Source: Flavobacteriaceae bacterium R38 (GTDB lineage: Bacteria; Bacteroidota; Bacteroidia; Flavobacteriales; Flavobacteriaceae). Taken from it: 64,000 nt of DNA. The position numbers were made by a program, and so were the translations under genes. The stretch is from NCBI GenBank assembly GCA_009901575.1, contig WXYP01000004.1, positions 372,001 to 436,000 of the forward strand, in the 5' to 3' direction. A model generated the notes under the pieces. That model did no database searches, was not told the DNA's origin, and was given only the letters and a program-made list of their open reading frames with translations. How positions within the stretch are numbered: the first letter of the stretch is position 1; every line of letters begins with the position of its first letter. This document shows, in pieces, positions 27,219 through 35,431 of the stretch.

Positions 27219-27884
27219 TTGAATACATATACTAAATATTGGTTTTTAGAAGGATTTAATCTCTTTAGTAAGCTGGGCTTGGTCACTATGATGCGTTTAT
27301 GTGAAATCCTCAAAATGAAAAATATAGATAAAGGCACAAGGATAGAATTGCTTAAAGACGATAAGAAACGAATTTTTTTCCTTAAAAAAGGGACAATAAA
27401 AATTGTTGACAGATCTAATGATACCGTAAAATATGTTGTAAAAAGAGGAAATATTTTTGGAGAACTCTATTTCTATAATGAAGAAGCTGCTGCAGAAGAA
27501 GAAGCAATTGCCCTTGAAGATTGTATTATTTGTTACATAGGAGGAGAACGCATGGAAAGGTTAATGGAAAAACATCAATCTTTGAAAAATGGAGTATTAA
27601 AAATATATGGTTTGAGAATTAAAAAATTAGAACGCAGGCTAAACGATTTACTCTATAAAGATAGCGCAACACGCATTAGAGAATTCATCATTGATTATAT
27701 TGAAGAGTTTGGAGAAGAAAAGGAGGATAAAATCATAGCAAAAAACTTGTTATCTCATAAAGATATAGCCAATCTGACAAATACATCCAGGCAGACAGTT
27801 AGTAATGTAATGAGTACTTTAAGAAAGAATGAAGTTATAGATTATAATTCGCAAGAAATATACATTTTAAATGAAAAGAAATAA
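27219..27884 (+). CDS. Crp/Fnr family transcriptional regulator
   Basis: 221 residues from a TTG start; a stop codon sits three codons upstream, so no longer form is possible, and the N-terminus WFLEGFNLFSKLG is typical of the Bacteroidota subgroup. A cyclic-nucleotide-binding-type beta-roll (~25-140) is followed by a winged helix with SHKDIANLTNTSRQTVSNVM (~180-200). The beta-roll contains an acidic EEAAAEEEAIALED stretch and no Fnr-like four-Cys cluster, so it is probably not an oxygen sensor. The ligand is unknown. It precedes the metallophosphoesterase gene by 226 bases. Confidence 0.88.
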   Translation: MNTYTKYWFLEGFNLFSKLGLVTMMRLCEILKMKNIDKGTRIELLKDDKKRIFFLKKGTIKIVDRSNDTVKYVVKRGNIFGELYFYNEEAAAEEEAIALEDCIICYIGGERMERLMEKHQSLKNGVLKIYGLRIKKLERRLNDLLYKDSATRIREFIIDYIEEFGEEKEDKIIAKNLLSHKDIANLTNTSRQTVSNVMSTLRKNEVIDYNSQEIYILNEKK

Positions 27885-28110
27885 CGCTGTCTTTTTTCTC
27901 TATTGAAAGATATGTTAAAATTTTTCGTCAAATCTAAGAGAGATCAACCAAAATAAATACAGATAAAATTTCCGAAATTCTGAATTGCTCAGACTATATT
28001 CAATTCTTTTTAAATGTATTAAAAGCTAAGTAAGTATGGCTGGTTAACCATCAAAAATGATTTTTTGATTAATACTTACAAATGAAAACTAAATAACAGA
28101 ACAAAATAAA

Positions 28111-31100
28111 ATGAGACCCTTCAAACTGAAAAATATACTATTAGGATTATGTCTTTTATTGATGAGCCTGATAAGTTACGGACAAGAAATAGAAAAATCT
28201 ATTTTTATTACTGCCAACACCAAAGATGATATCAATCTTAACGTGTTAAAAGACATTACAACACTTTCTAAAAATAACAACAATGCAACTTTGCTTATAC
28301 TTGGTAACGTTACAACCGCATTTAAGAAAAAAGATGATCATTCATTATTAACATCGCAATTAAAGCTAATTCAAGATTTTAATGGAGATGTTTTTGTGAG
28401 TCCTGGGCATAGTGAATGGGATTTTGAAGGGCATCGAAGCATTCAGAATTTAGAAGATTTTATCCAAAAGAATTCTAAAGCGAGCTATTTTCCTGATGAA
28501 GGTTGTCCAATAAAAGTAAAAGACCTGTCAGATAATGCAGTTTTAATATCATTAGATTCTCAATGGTTCCTGGAAAACTGGAACAAGCATACTTATATAA
28601 ATGACGATTGTGAAATTAAGAATAGAACTCAGTTTTTTCTTGCTTTTGAAGGGATTCTGAAAAAAAATCAGGGAAAAGTAAAAATAATCACCTCTCATCA
28701 TCCTGTTTTTTCTAATACTAAAAAAGGATTTATAGCGAGAACAGGAGGAACAACAACCAAAGATTTTCAAAACAAACAAAACAGGGCTTTTAGAAATCAG
28801 ATTTTAACGCTAGCCAGGCAAACTGAAGAAGTTGTTTTTGTTTCCGGGCATGATCATAACCTGCAATACATTAATAAATTTGGTATTCCTCAAATCATTA
28901 GTGGAGCAAATGGTAAAACAAAAAAGGCAAGAACAATTGAAGATGGAGATTTTGCTTCTTCAGAAAACGGATTCGCAAAAATAGATATCTATAACAATGG
29001 AAGAGTTATAGTTCATTATTATAGCTCAAATAGAGGTAATGTTCAGGATATGTATTCAACAACTGTATTTGAAGGAGGAAAAGGAACATTCAACTTTAAT
29101 TTTAAACCTGAAAATAGCCTTGGAGTAACACAAAAATCATCGGTTTATAGTGTTGAAGAAACGACTAAAAGCAAATTTTATAAAGGGCTTTGGGGAGAGC
29201 ATTACAGAAAGTTTTACAGTAAAGAAATAGAAGCACCGGTAGCTTTGTTAGATACACTTAAAGGTGGTTTAACACCGTTAAGGCGTGGAGGAGGGCATCA
29301 AACTAAATCTCTTCGTTTGGAAGATAAAAACGGGAAGCAGTATGTTATGCGTGCGTTAAAGAAAAGTGCTGTAAAATTTTTACAGGCAACAGCATTTAAA
29401 GATAAATATGTAGAAGAAGAATTGGAAAATAGTTTTGCAGATAGATTTGTATTAGATTTTTATACCACGGCACATCCTTATACAAGCCTTGTTGTGGGAG
29501 ATTTAGCCGATGCAGTTGGTGTTTTTCATGCTAATCCGGAACTATACTATATCCCTAAACATGAAGGCCTTAAAGAATTTAATGAAGATTATGGAGATGA
29601 ATTATACTTAATCGAAGAACGTGTAGCATCCAATCATTCTGATTTAGAAAGCTTTGGAAAACCTGAGAAAATAGTAAGTACGAATGATGTTTTGGCAGAG
29701 ATTCACAGAACAGGAAAATCTGATGTCGATGAACCTTTATATTTGAAAGCAAGGCTATTTGATATGCTCATCGGAGATTGGGACAGGCATTTTGATCAAT
29801 GGAGATGGGGGTTATTTAAAAATGCAGACGGAACAAAAGCCTACAAGCCAATTCCAAGAGACAGAGATCAGGCTTTTTCTGTTTTTGACGGAAGCCTTTT
29901 TTCTTTTTTACGGTTTGCCATTCCGCAAGCCAGGATGTTTCAGTCTTTTGATGAAAATCTTCCCAATCCGAGATGGTTTAATGTAGAACCTTATCCTTTA
30001 GATCTTACATTTTTAAATCAATCTACCTGGAAAGATTGGGAAAGAGAAGCGAAATATTTACAAGATCACTTAACAGATAGTAAAATTGAAGAAGCTTTTG
30101 AAAATTTACCTGAAGAAATGAAAGGAGAAACGGTAGAAGAAATTAAAGCTAAACTAAAAGGAAGAAGAAAAAATTTGGTAAAGATTGCCAGAGAGTATTA
30201 TAATTTTGTTGCCAGGTTTGAAGTCATCACAGGAACTCAGAAAAAAGATCGTTTTGAGATCACCAGAATGCCAGATGGAGACACCAAAATAGAAGTTCAT
30301 CGTAAAGATTTAGGGATTTTTAGCAGGGTTTTTAACAAAAAAGAAACCAAAGAAATCTGGATTTATGGATTGGATGGAAAAGATGAATTTAAGGTAGCTG
30401 GAAAAGGAGATCAATTGATAAAGATCAGAATTATAGGAGGTAAAAATAATGACACCTACGATTTTGAAAATATCCGAAATGTGAAACTTTACGATTATAA
30501 GAGTAAAGAAAATACCATAGTGAATAAAAGATCACACAAATGGCTGGTAGACGATTATGATATTAATACTTACGATTATACAAAACGCAAACATAATATT
30601 AACAGACTCCTTCCAACACTGGCATTTAATCCGGATGATGGGGTGCGTATTGGGATAACAGATACGTATAAAGTTTTCGGACTGCAAGGGAATCCGTTTT
30701 CACAACAACACACGTTTAATGCATCCTATTTTACGAGTACATCAGGGTTTAATTTATCGTATAAAGGAGAATTCTCAAATATTTTTCACAATTGGAATTT
30801 TGGAGTTGAAGGTTTGTATACCAGTCCAACTTTTGCAATTAACTTTTTTGGTTTCGGTAATGATACTCCAGATGAAGGAGATGAAGATCTTGATTTTAAC
30901 AGGGTTCGTATCCGGCAGTGGAATGCAGCAATATCGTTGAACTGGAAAGGAAGAGACGGAGGATATTTCCAGTTTAAACCGTTAATAGAATCTTTTGAAG
31001 TACAAAGAACAGCAAACAGATTTATTGCCACAGCAGCAAGCGGAATTGATGCTAACGATAATGTTTTTGACAGGCAAAATTATGTAGGGGCAGAGGTTAC

Positions 31101-31659
31101 CTATGGTTTCGAAAATAAAAATGATGCAGCGTTTCCAACTTATGGATTGAATCTTGGTTTAACAGTGGGTTATAAAACAGATATTGAAGATGAAACCGTA
31201 GATAATAATTTTGGATACATAAGACCCGTAGTATCTTTTGAACATAAAATAAATAAAAGCGGAAGTTTGGTTTATGCCACAAAAGTAGGAGGGCAGGTAC
31301 TTATAGGAGACGATTTTGAATTTTATCACGCTTCGCAATTGGGAGGTAACAAAAGTTTAAGAGGATTCAGAAACGAGCGTTTTACAGGAAAGCATTCATT
31401 TTATCAGAATACAGACTTAAGATTAAAATTAGGAACTTTTAAAAGTAGTTTTATTCCATTGAAGTATGGGATTACAGGCGGGTTTGATTATGGTAGAGTG
31501 TGGTTAGATGGTGACGATTTTGGTGATTTGGGAGACCTGAATACAAGCGCAGGAGCTTCTTTCTGGGTTTCCGGGCTGGATACTTTTGCTTCTAATTTAG
31601 GAATATATGGTAGTGATGACGGACTGAGAATTGTATTTGTATTCGGTTTTGCTTTCTAG
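28111..31659 (+). CDS. Metallophosphoesterase-like/Omp85-type surface antigen fusion
   Basis: 1182 residues. The signal peptide ends at ISYGQE (~25). The N-terminal ~310 residues resemble a calcineurin-type phosphoesterase: SHHPVF and SGHDHN keep the C-terminal metal motifs, but the early motifs are degraded (LGN instead of LGDN, PGHSEWD instead of GNHDW, no GDxG). A long middle region with DIxIGDWDRHFDQW-like sequence follows, and the C-terminal ~350 residues form a BamA/Omp85-like barrel (LRGFRNERFTGKHSFY, ending VFVFGFAF). The family is common in Flavobacteriia without known function. Loss of metal ligands suggests reduced or altered phosphoesterase activity. Confidence 0.8.
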   Translation: MRPFKLKNILLGLCLLLMSLISYGQEIEKSIFITANTKDDINLNVLKDITTLSKNNNNATLLILGNVTTAFKKKDDHSLLTSQLKLIQDFNGDVFVSPGHSEWDFEGHRSIQNLEDFIQKNSKASYFPDEGCPIKVKDLSDNAVLISLDSQWFLENWNKHTYINDDCEIKNRTQFFLAFEGILKKNQGKVKIITSHHPVFSNTKKGFIARTGGTTTKDFQNKQNRAFRNQILTLARQTEEVVFVSGHDHNLQYINKFGIPQIISGANGKTKKARTIEDGDFASSENGFAKIDIYNNGRVIVHYYSSNRGNVQDMYSTTVFEGGKGTFNFNFKPENSLGVTQKSSVYSVEETTKSKFYKGLWGEHYRKFYSKEIEAPVALLDTLKGGLTPLRRGGGHQTKSLRLEDKNGKQYVMRALKKSAVKFLQATAFKDKYVEEELENSFADRFVLDFYTTAHPYTSLVVGDLADAVGVFHANPELYYIPKHEGLKEFNEDYGDELYLIEERVASNHSDLESFGKPEKIVSTNDVLAEIHRTGKSDVDEPLYLKARLFDMLIGDWDRHFDQWRWGLFKNADGTKAYKPIPRDRDQAFSVFDGSLFSFLRFAIPQARMFQSFDENLPNPRWFNVEPYPLDLTFLNQSTWKDWEREAKYLQDHLTDSKIEEAFENLPEEMKGETVEEIKAKLKGRRKNLVKIAREYYNFVARFEVITGTQKKDRFEITRMPDGDTKIEVHRKDLGIFSRVFNKKETKEIWIYGLDGKDEFKVAGKGDQLIKIRIIGGKNNDTYDFENIRNVKLYDYKSKENTIVNKRSHKWLVDDYDINTYDYTKRKHNINRLLPTLAFNPDDGVRIGITDTYKVFGLQGNPFSQQHTFNASYFTSTSGFNLSYKGEFSNIFHNWNFGVEGLYTSPTFAINFFGFGNDTPDEGDEDLDFNRVRIRQWNAAISLNWKGRDGGYFQFKPLIESFEVQRTANRFIATAASGIDANDNVFDRQNYVGAEVTYGFENKNDAAFPTYGLNLGLTVGYKTDIEDETVDNNFGYIRPVVSFEHKINKSGSLVYATKVGGQVLIGDDFEFYHASQLGGNKSLRGFRNERFTGKHSFYQNTDLRLKLGTFKSSFIPLKYGITGGFDYGRVWLDGDDFGDLGDLNTSAGASFWVSGLDTFASNLGIYGSDDGLRIVFVFGFAF

Positions 31660-31725
31660 TATTGAGTTAAATTACATGAATAAAGAAAAGGCATCACTTT
31701 TTAGAATTAAAACAGCCTTATCCAA

Positions 31726-32379
31726 ATGTTTGTCAAAGCAAAAAAAATATTAAATAAATACAAGTATTTAATTATATTAATTAGTGTATTTAATTTTTTA
31801 TTAACGCCCATACATATTGGTATTACCGGACTTAACTCTGCTCACATTGTAGTCATTAATTATACACTGGTAATTATTGCAGGTTCATTAATAGCTTTTA
31901 ATACCAAAACGGTTATACCCACATACACCTTAGGGTTTTTAACTCTTATTGCTGTCTGGATGGAGTTTTTATATCCTGATTCTGATATGATACAGATGCA
32001 AAGACTCTCCTTTTCTTTTTTACTGTTTTTTTATTTCTGCATCTTATTAGTATTTCAATTAAAGAAGATTAAAAAGATCAATTTGCAATTTATACTGGGC
32101 CCGATATTAGGGTTTATTTACCTGGGAATTATTGGTGGCATTTTCTTTGAAATTCTATACTTTTTAAATCCGGAATCATTTATTTCAAGAGGGTCACTTT
32201 CGAGTTACATTTTCTATTACTTTAGTTTTATCAGCATAACTACAGTAGGGTATGGTGATGTAACGCCGTTTACACCCCAGGCACAATCTGTAACAATACT
32301 ATTAAATATTGTAGGTCAGTTTTATTTAGCCATAGTTATTGCTGTTTTTGTCGGGAAATATATTAATTCGAAGCCTTGA
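31726..32379 (+). CDS. Two-pore-helix type potassium channel-like protein
   Basis: 217 residues with about six hydrophobic segments. The selectivity filter TVGYGD is at residues 173-178, just before the last transmembrane helix, as in K+ channels. There is no cytoplasmic RCK/TrkA-N domain. It would be an inner-membrane ion channel. It lies 66 bases after the phosphoesterase fusion and 37 bases before the Pycsar-type effector gene on the same strand, so the three may form one transcription unit. Confidence 0.85.
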   Translation: MFVKAKKILNKYKYLIILISVFNFLLTPIHIGITGLNSAHIVVINYTLVIIAGSLIAFNTKTVIPTYTLGFLTLIAVWMEFLYPDSDMIQMQRLSFSFLLFFYFCILLVFQLKKIKKINLQFILGPILGFIYLGIIGGIFFEILYFLNPESFISRGSLSSYIFYYFSFISITTVGYGDVTPFTPQAQSVTILLNIVGQFYLAIVIAVFVGKYINSKP

Positions 32380-32416
32380 ATATATAAATGCAACAGTTAT
32401 AGATTTAAAATTATAA

Positions 32417-33052
32417 ATGATGGATATATCTAAAAAGAAGCTTGAAAAAGCAAAAGATAAAGCTTTAATGGAAGAAATGCAGATTGATCAGGAGGAATTA
32501 AAAGCATTAAAAAAGAAATTGTCTAAAATAGCTCCCAGGCCAGAACGAGGTGTAGAAACTTTATTCAGGTTAGTCTCTAAAAATCAGTATACGCTTAATG
32601 CAATGATAGATAGAAAATCTAATATCCTTATTTCTATTAATGCTTTGATTTTATCTATAATAATAGGAACCGTTTTAAATCAGTTAGATAAAGATCCGCA
32701 TCTTATTTATCCTGCGGTAATGATACTAATTACCAATTTGATTGCAATTACTTATGCAGTTTTAGCTACGCGCCCGGAATTGAAACACGGAAGCAGAGAA
32801 TCAAACAATGTCATGTTCTATGGTAATTTTCAGGAAATGGAAGAATCAGAATACATAGAAAAGTTAACTGGTTTAATGAATGAAGGAGACGAACTCTATA
32901 AAACGATTGCAAAAGATACCTTTCATTTAGGAAAAACAATAGATAGAAAATTTAAATTACTTAGAAAATCGTTTAATATTTTCCTGGTAGGAATCATACT
33001 TTCGGTGATCGCTTTTATCACTTGTCATGCTCTTTTTAATTTTTTCAATTAA
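32417..33052 (+). CDS. Pycsar effector-like two-TM protein (PycTM family)
   Basis: 211 residues. The segment ETLFRLVSKNQYTLNAMIDRK, the hydrophobic SNILISINALILSIIIG, ATRPELKHG, FYGNFQEM and the closing RKSFNIFLVGIILSVIAFI match the domain described as the Pycsar effector (PycTM), which in known systems responds to cCMP/cUMP and disrupts the membrane. Flavobacterial chromosomal homologues often carry an N-terminal HD domain; this one has only ~45 charged residues instead. No Pycsar nucleotide cyclase is present in the window. It is probably co-transcribed with the channel gene, so a signalling or defence role is only inferred. Confidence 0.75.
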   Translation: MMDISKKKLEKAKDKALMEEMQIDQEELKALKKKLSKIAPRPERGVETLFRLVSKNQYTLNAMIDRKSNILISINALILSIIIGTVLNQLDKDPHLIYPAVMILITNLIAITYAVLATRPELKHGSRESNNVMFYGNFQEMEESEYIEKLTGLMNEGDELYKTIAKDTFHLGKTIDRKFKLLRKSFNIFLVGIILSVIAFITCHALFNFFN

Positions 33053-33058
33053 AGAAAA

Positions 33059-33265
33059 TTTGTGTTTATTCAAAAAATTGCATCTTTGCACCAGGTCAAA
33101 ATGATCGAAGATTATAATTATAAAGAAACATTTATCAATCTATGAAGGTTTGTTTTAGACATAAAGAGGATGCAAAAAAGCTATTTTCAAGTTTAATATA
33201 TAGATAGTAAAGCTATAAAACGATATAAAAAGTAAAAGCGTCCAAGAAATTGGACGTTTTTTTTT
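33059..33265 (+). ncRNA. Promoter-to-terminator unit, candidate small RNA or coupled mini-ORFs
   Basis: TTTG at 33059-33062 and CATCTTTG at 33081-33088 form a probable promoter. About 170 bases downstream CGTCCAA-GAAA-TTGGACG (33239-33256) followed by nine T is a near-ideal terminator. In between, two tiny ORFs overlap as ATGA (33101-33145, 14 residues; 33142-33207, 21 residues, MKVCFRHKEDAKKLFSSLIY plus Arg). The transcript could be a small RNA or a short bicistronic message. I could not match it to a known RNA family. Confidence 0.5.
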
Positions 33266-33438
33266 ATTCGTTTTTGCAGAAAGGGTTACATATGCTAAAA
33301 ATTAGTATTTGAAGAGTAAGCTACAGGGTGACAATATGTTACAAAAATTGTGAGTATCTGTTGAAAAACGGACAAGGATCTTTATGTCTTTTTTAAAATT
33401 AAGTATCTGATAATCAATAAATTAAATTAATTTTTTTC

Positions 33439-33469
33439 TTGCCTATTTAAAAAATAGATTTCATATTTG
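33439..33469 (+). promoter_or_regulatory. Promoter of the rtcB-prfH leader transcript
   Basis: TTG at 33439-33441 and CATATTTG at 33462-33469, 20 bases apart, match the Bacteroidota promoter pattern with one mismatch. Transcription would begin near 33475, about 320 bases ahead of rtcB. Confidence 0.55.
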
Positions 33470-33548
33470 CACTCGCCTACCGGAGCAGAATTCAAAGCAA
33501 AGGCAAGCCATTGAAAAATAAATATTCAATCCATAAAAACCGAAGAGT

Positions 33549-33632
33549 ATGCTTTTTACAGAAATACATGACAAGGTTCTAAAAGGACAAAGTTCTTTTG
33601 TGAACACGCTTCGGGACTTCACTTTTAAATAA
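33549..33632 (+). CDS. Candidate leader peptide upstream of rtcB
   Basis: A 27-residue ORF beginning MLFTEIHDKVLKGQSS and ending RDFTFK, preceded by GAAGAG seven bases before the ATG. Its last codons (CGG GAC TTC) contain the bases that can pair with the 5' arm of the downstream terminator, so a ribosome finishing this ORF would decide which hairpin forms. This is the layout of a translational attenuator. It is too short to judge by composition alone; the call rests on position and on the overlapping RNA structures. Confidence 0.45.
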   Translation: MLFTEIHDKVLKGQSSFVNTLRDFTFK

Positions 33633-33681
33633 GCAATATTTAGATATGAAAGGAAGTCCGGAGCTCTAAGGTTTCGGACTT
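33614..33681 (+). promoter_or_regulatory. Candidate attenuator: mutually exclusive antiterminator and terminator
   Basis: GGACTTC (33614-33620) is perfectly complementary to GAAGTCC (33653-33659). The latter overlaps AAGTCCG (33654-33660), the 5' arm of a terminator whose 3' arm CGGACTT (33675-33681) runs into a T-tract. Both helices are 7 bp, so they compete. A ribosome over the leader ORF end would hide the upstream strand and favour termination; absent or stalled-early translation would free it and favour read-through into rtcB. Confidence 0.55.
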
Positions 33682-33744
33682 TTTTATAAGTGTCAACTTC
33701 TTAAGAATTTCCCGGAACAATTTCAAATTCAATTTAATAACTGC

Positions 33745-33762
33745 TATAACAGGTTTGTTATA
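33745..33762 (+). promoter_or_regulatory. 18-bp palindrome ahead of rtcB
   Basis: TATAACA-GGTT-TGTTATA, ending 35 bases before the rtcB start. It could be an operator for a dimeric regulator or an mRNA hairpin near the ribosome-binding region. No regulator is identified. Confidence 0.4.
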
Positions 33763-33797
33763 CCGCATCTTATTGATCAATCCTAAATATTAAAACA

Positions 33798-35189
33798 ATG
33801 GGAAAGAAATTAAGTGGGAAAGACTTAATCAAATTGGGTTTTCCTAAAAATAATAGTATTAATATCACCTTAGGTCATATTAACAGATATCAGAAAAGAA
33901 GAAAAAAAGAGCAAATTCTGATAGAAGCCAAAAAAGTATTGCTAAATCCGGAAACTTATCTGGGAGATGGTACTTGGGGAAAAATTGCCGAGAGTTTATT
34001 GAAACCCGTAGAGGTAAAAAAGCAAGTGCTAAAAACGACCAGGGCTCCATTTCAAATATATGGCGAAAATGAAATAGACGAGCAGGCTAAATATCAGCTG
34101 TATGATGCTTTAAAACTTCCTGTTTCGGTAGCAGGTGCTTTAATGCCGGATGCACATACCGGATATGGTTTGCCTATCGGAGGTGTTTTAGCAACAAAAA
34201 ATGCAGTTATTCCATACGGAGTGGGAATCGATATAGGGTGCAGAATGTGTTTGAGTATGTATCCGATTCCGGTTTCTTATATCAAAGGGAAGAAGCATCA
34301 GCTGATAAATATTTTATCTGAACATACAAAATTTGGAATGAATGAAACACACAAAATAAAGCATGATCATGAGATCTTTGAGCGGGAAGAATTTAAAACA
34401 ATTCCGTTAGTGAAAAGATTGAAAGATAAGGCCTATAAACAATTAGGAACCTCGGGAAGCGGAAATCATTTCGTAGAGTTTGGAATAGTTTCCTTTACAG
34501 ACCCGAACAATGAGTGGAATGTACCTCCCGGAGATTATCTGGGCGTATTGTCACATAGCGGATCGAGAGGATTGGGAGCCAACATAGCTAAATATTATAC
34601 CTATTTGGCTACAAAACAATGTCCGTTGCCTAAACATGTTCAGCAATTGGCATGGTTGGATTTAGATATACACGATGGCCAGGAATATTGGCTGGCGATG
34701 AATTTGGCAGGGGATTATGCAAAAGCATGTCATGACGATATTCATGCGAGAATAGCAAAATTGTTAGGAGCGAAGCAATTATTTAAAATTGAAAATCACC
34801 ACAATTTTGCGTGGAAGCAAGAAGTCAATGGCGAAGAGTGTATTGTACACAGAAAAGGGACAACACCTGCAGCCAAAGGAGAGTTAGGGATTATTCCGGG
34901 ATCTATGACAGCACCAGGGTTTATTGTCAGAGGTTTAGGTAATGAAAATAGCTTGTTATCTGCTTCACATGGGGCTGGACGACTTTTTTCAAGGCGAAAG
35001 TGCAAAGAAAAATTCACAAGGAGTGATATTAAAAAACAATTAAAAATGCACGATGTCACTCTTATTGGAGGTGGAATTGATGAGGCGCCAATGGCTTATA
35101 AGAATATTGAAAAAGTTATGGCAAGTCAACAAGAATTAGTAGAGGTTATAGGAACCTTTACACCAAAAATTGTCAGAATGGATAAATAA
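33798..35189 (+). CDS. rtcB: RNA ligase RtcB (RtcB2-like, ribosome repair)
   Basis: 463 residues. RtcB joins 2',3'-cyclic phosphate (or 3'-phosphate) to 5'-OH RNA ends with GTP and Mn2+. Active-site blocks are present: IDIGCRM with metal-binding Cys148, SGSGNHFVEFG, SHSGSRG, and SASHGAGR with the predicted guanylated His391. The protein is longer than Escherichia coli RtcB because of an N-terminal ~70-residue extension. The adjacent gene is prfH; RtcB2-PrfH pairs are known to reseal a break in 16S rRNA at the decoding centre caused by ribotoxins, which is the most likely role here. An attenuator-like leader precedes it. Confidence 0.92.
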   Translation: MGKKLSGKDLIKLGFPKNNSINITLGHINRYQKRRKKEQILIEAKKVLLNPETYLGDGTWGKIAESLLKPVEVKKQVLKTTRAPFQIYGENEIDEQAKYQLYDALKLPVSVAGALMPDAHTGYGLPIGGVLATKNAVIPYGVGIDIGCRMCLSMYPIPVSYIKGKKHQLINILSEHTKFGMNETHKIKHDHEIFEREEFKTIPLVKRLKDKAYKQLGTSGSGNHFVEFGIVSFTDPNNEWNVPPGDYLGVLSHSGSRGLGANIAKYYTYLATKQCPLPKHVQQLAWLDLDIHDGQEYWLAMNLAGDYAKACHDDIHARIAKLLGAKQLFKIENHHNFAWKQEVNGEECIVHRKGTTPAAKGELGIIPGSMTAPGFIVRGLGNENSLLSASHGAGRLFSRRKCKEKFTRSDIKKQLKMHDVTLIGGGIDEAPMAYKNIEKVMASQQELVEVIGTFTPKIVRMDK

Positions 35190-35298
35190 TATAGTAGTGA
35201 GATGTTAGTACATAGTATTTAGAAAAAGAATCCAAATGATAACAGAAGTTTGATTTTGAACTTTATCAATAATCAATCACTTTTGGATTCTATCTATT

Positions 35299-35380
35299 CC
35301 TTCTCCCTTTGGGAGAAGGTTAGGATGAGGGAATTTTATGATGAGTGCCCTCACCTTAGTCCTCTCCCAAAGGGAGAGGA
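35299..35380. repeat. REP-like long inverted repeat between rtcB and prfH
   Basis: A ~32-base arm containing TTCTCCCTTTGGGAGAAGG and GGATGAGGG is repeated inverted, with a few mismatches, as CCCTCACCTTAG...CCTCTCCCAAAGGGAGAGGA. Each arm also contains its own small palindrome (CTCCCTTTGGGAG). Sequences of this kind (CCCTCAC..TAACC/TCTCCCAAAGGGAGAGG) are widespread REP-type elements. It lies inside the rtcB-prfH unit and could form a large mRNA hairpin that lowers prfH expression or stabilises rtcB mRNA. Confidence 0.8.
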
Positions 35381-35431
35381 TATGCAAATTCTAATTATTA
35401 AATAAATTACTTCTGAAACAAAAAGAAGAAA

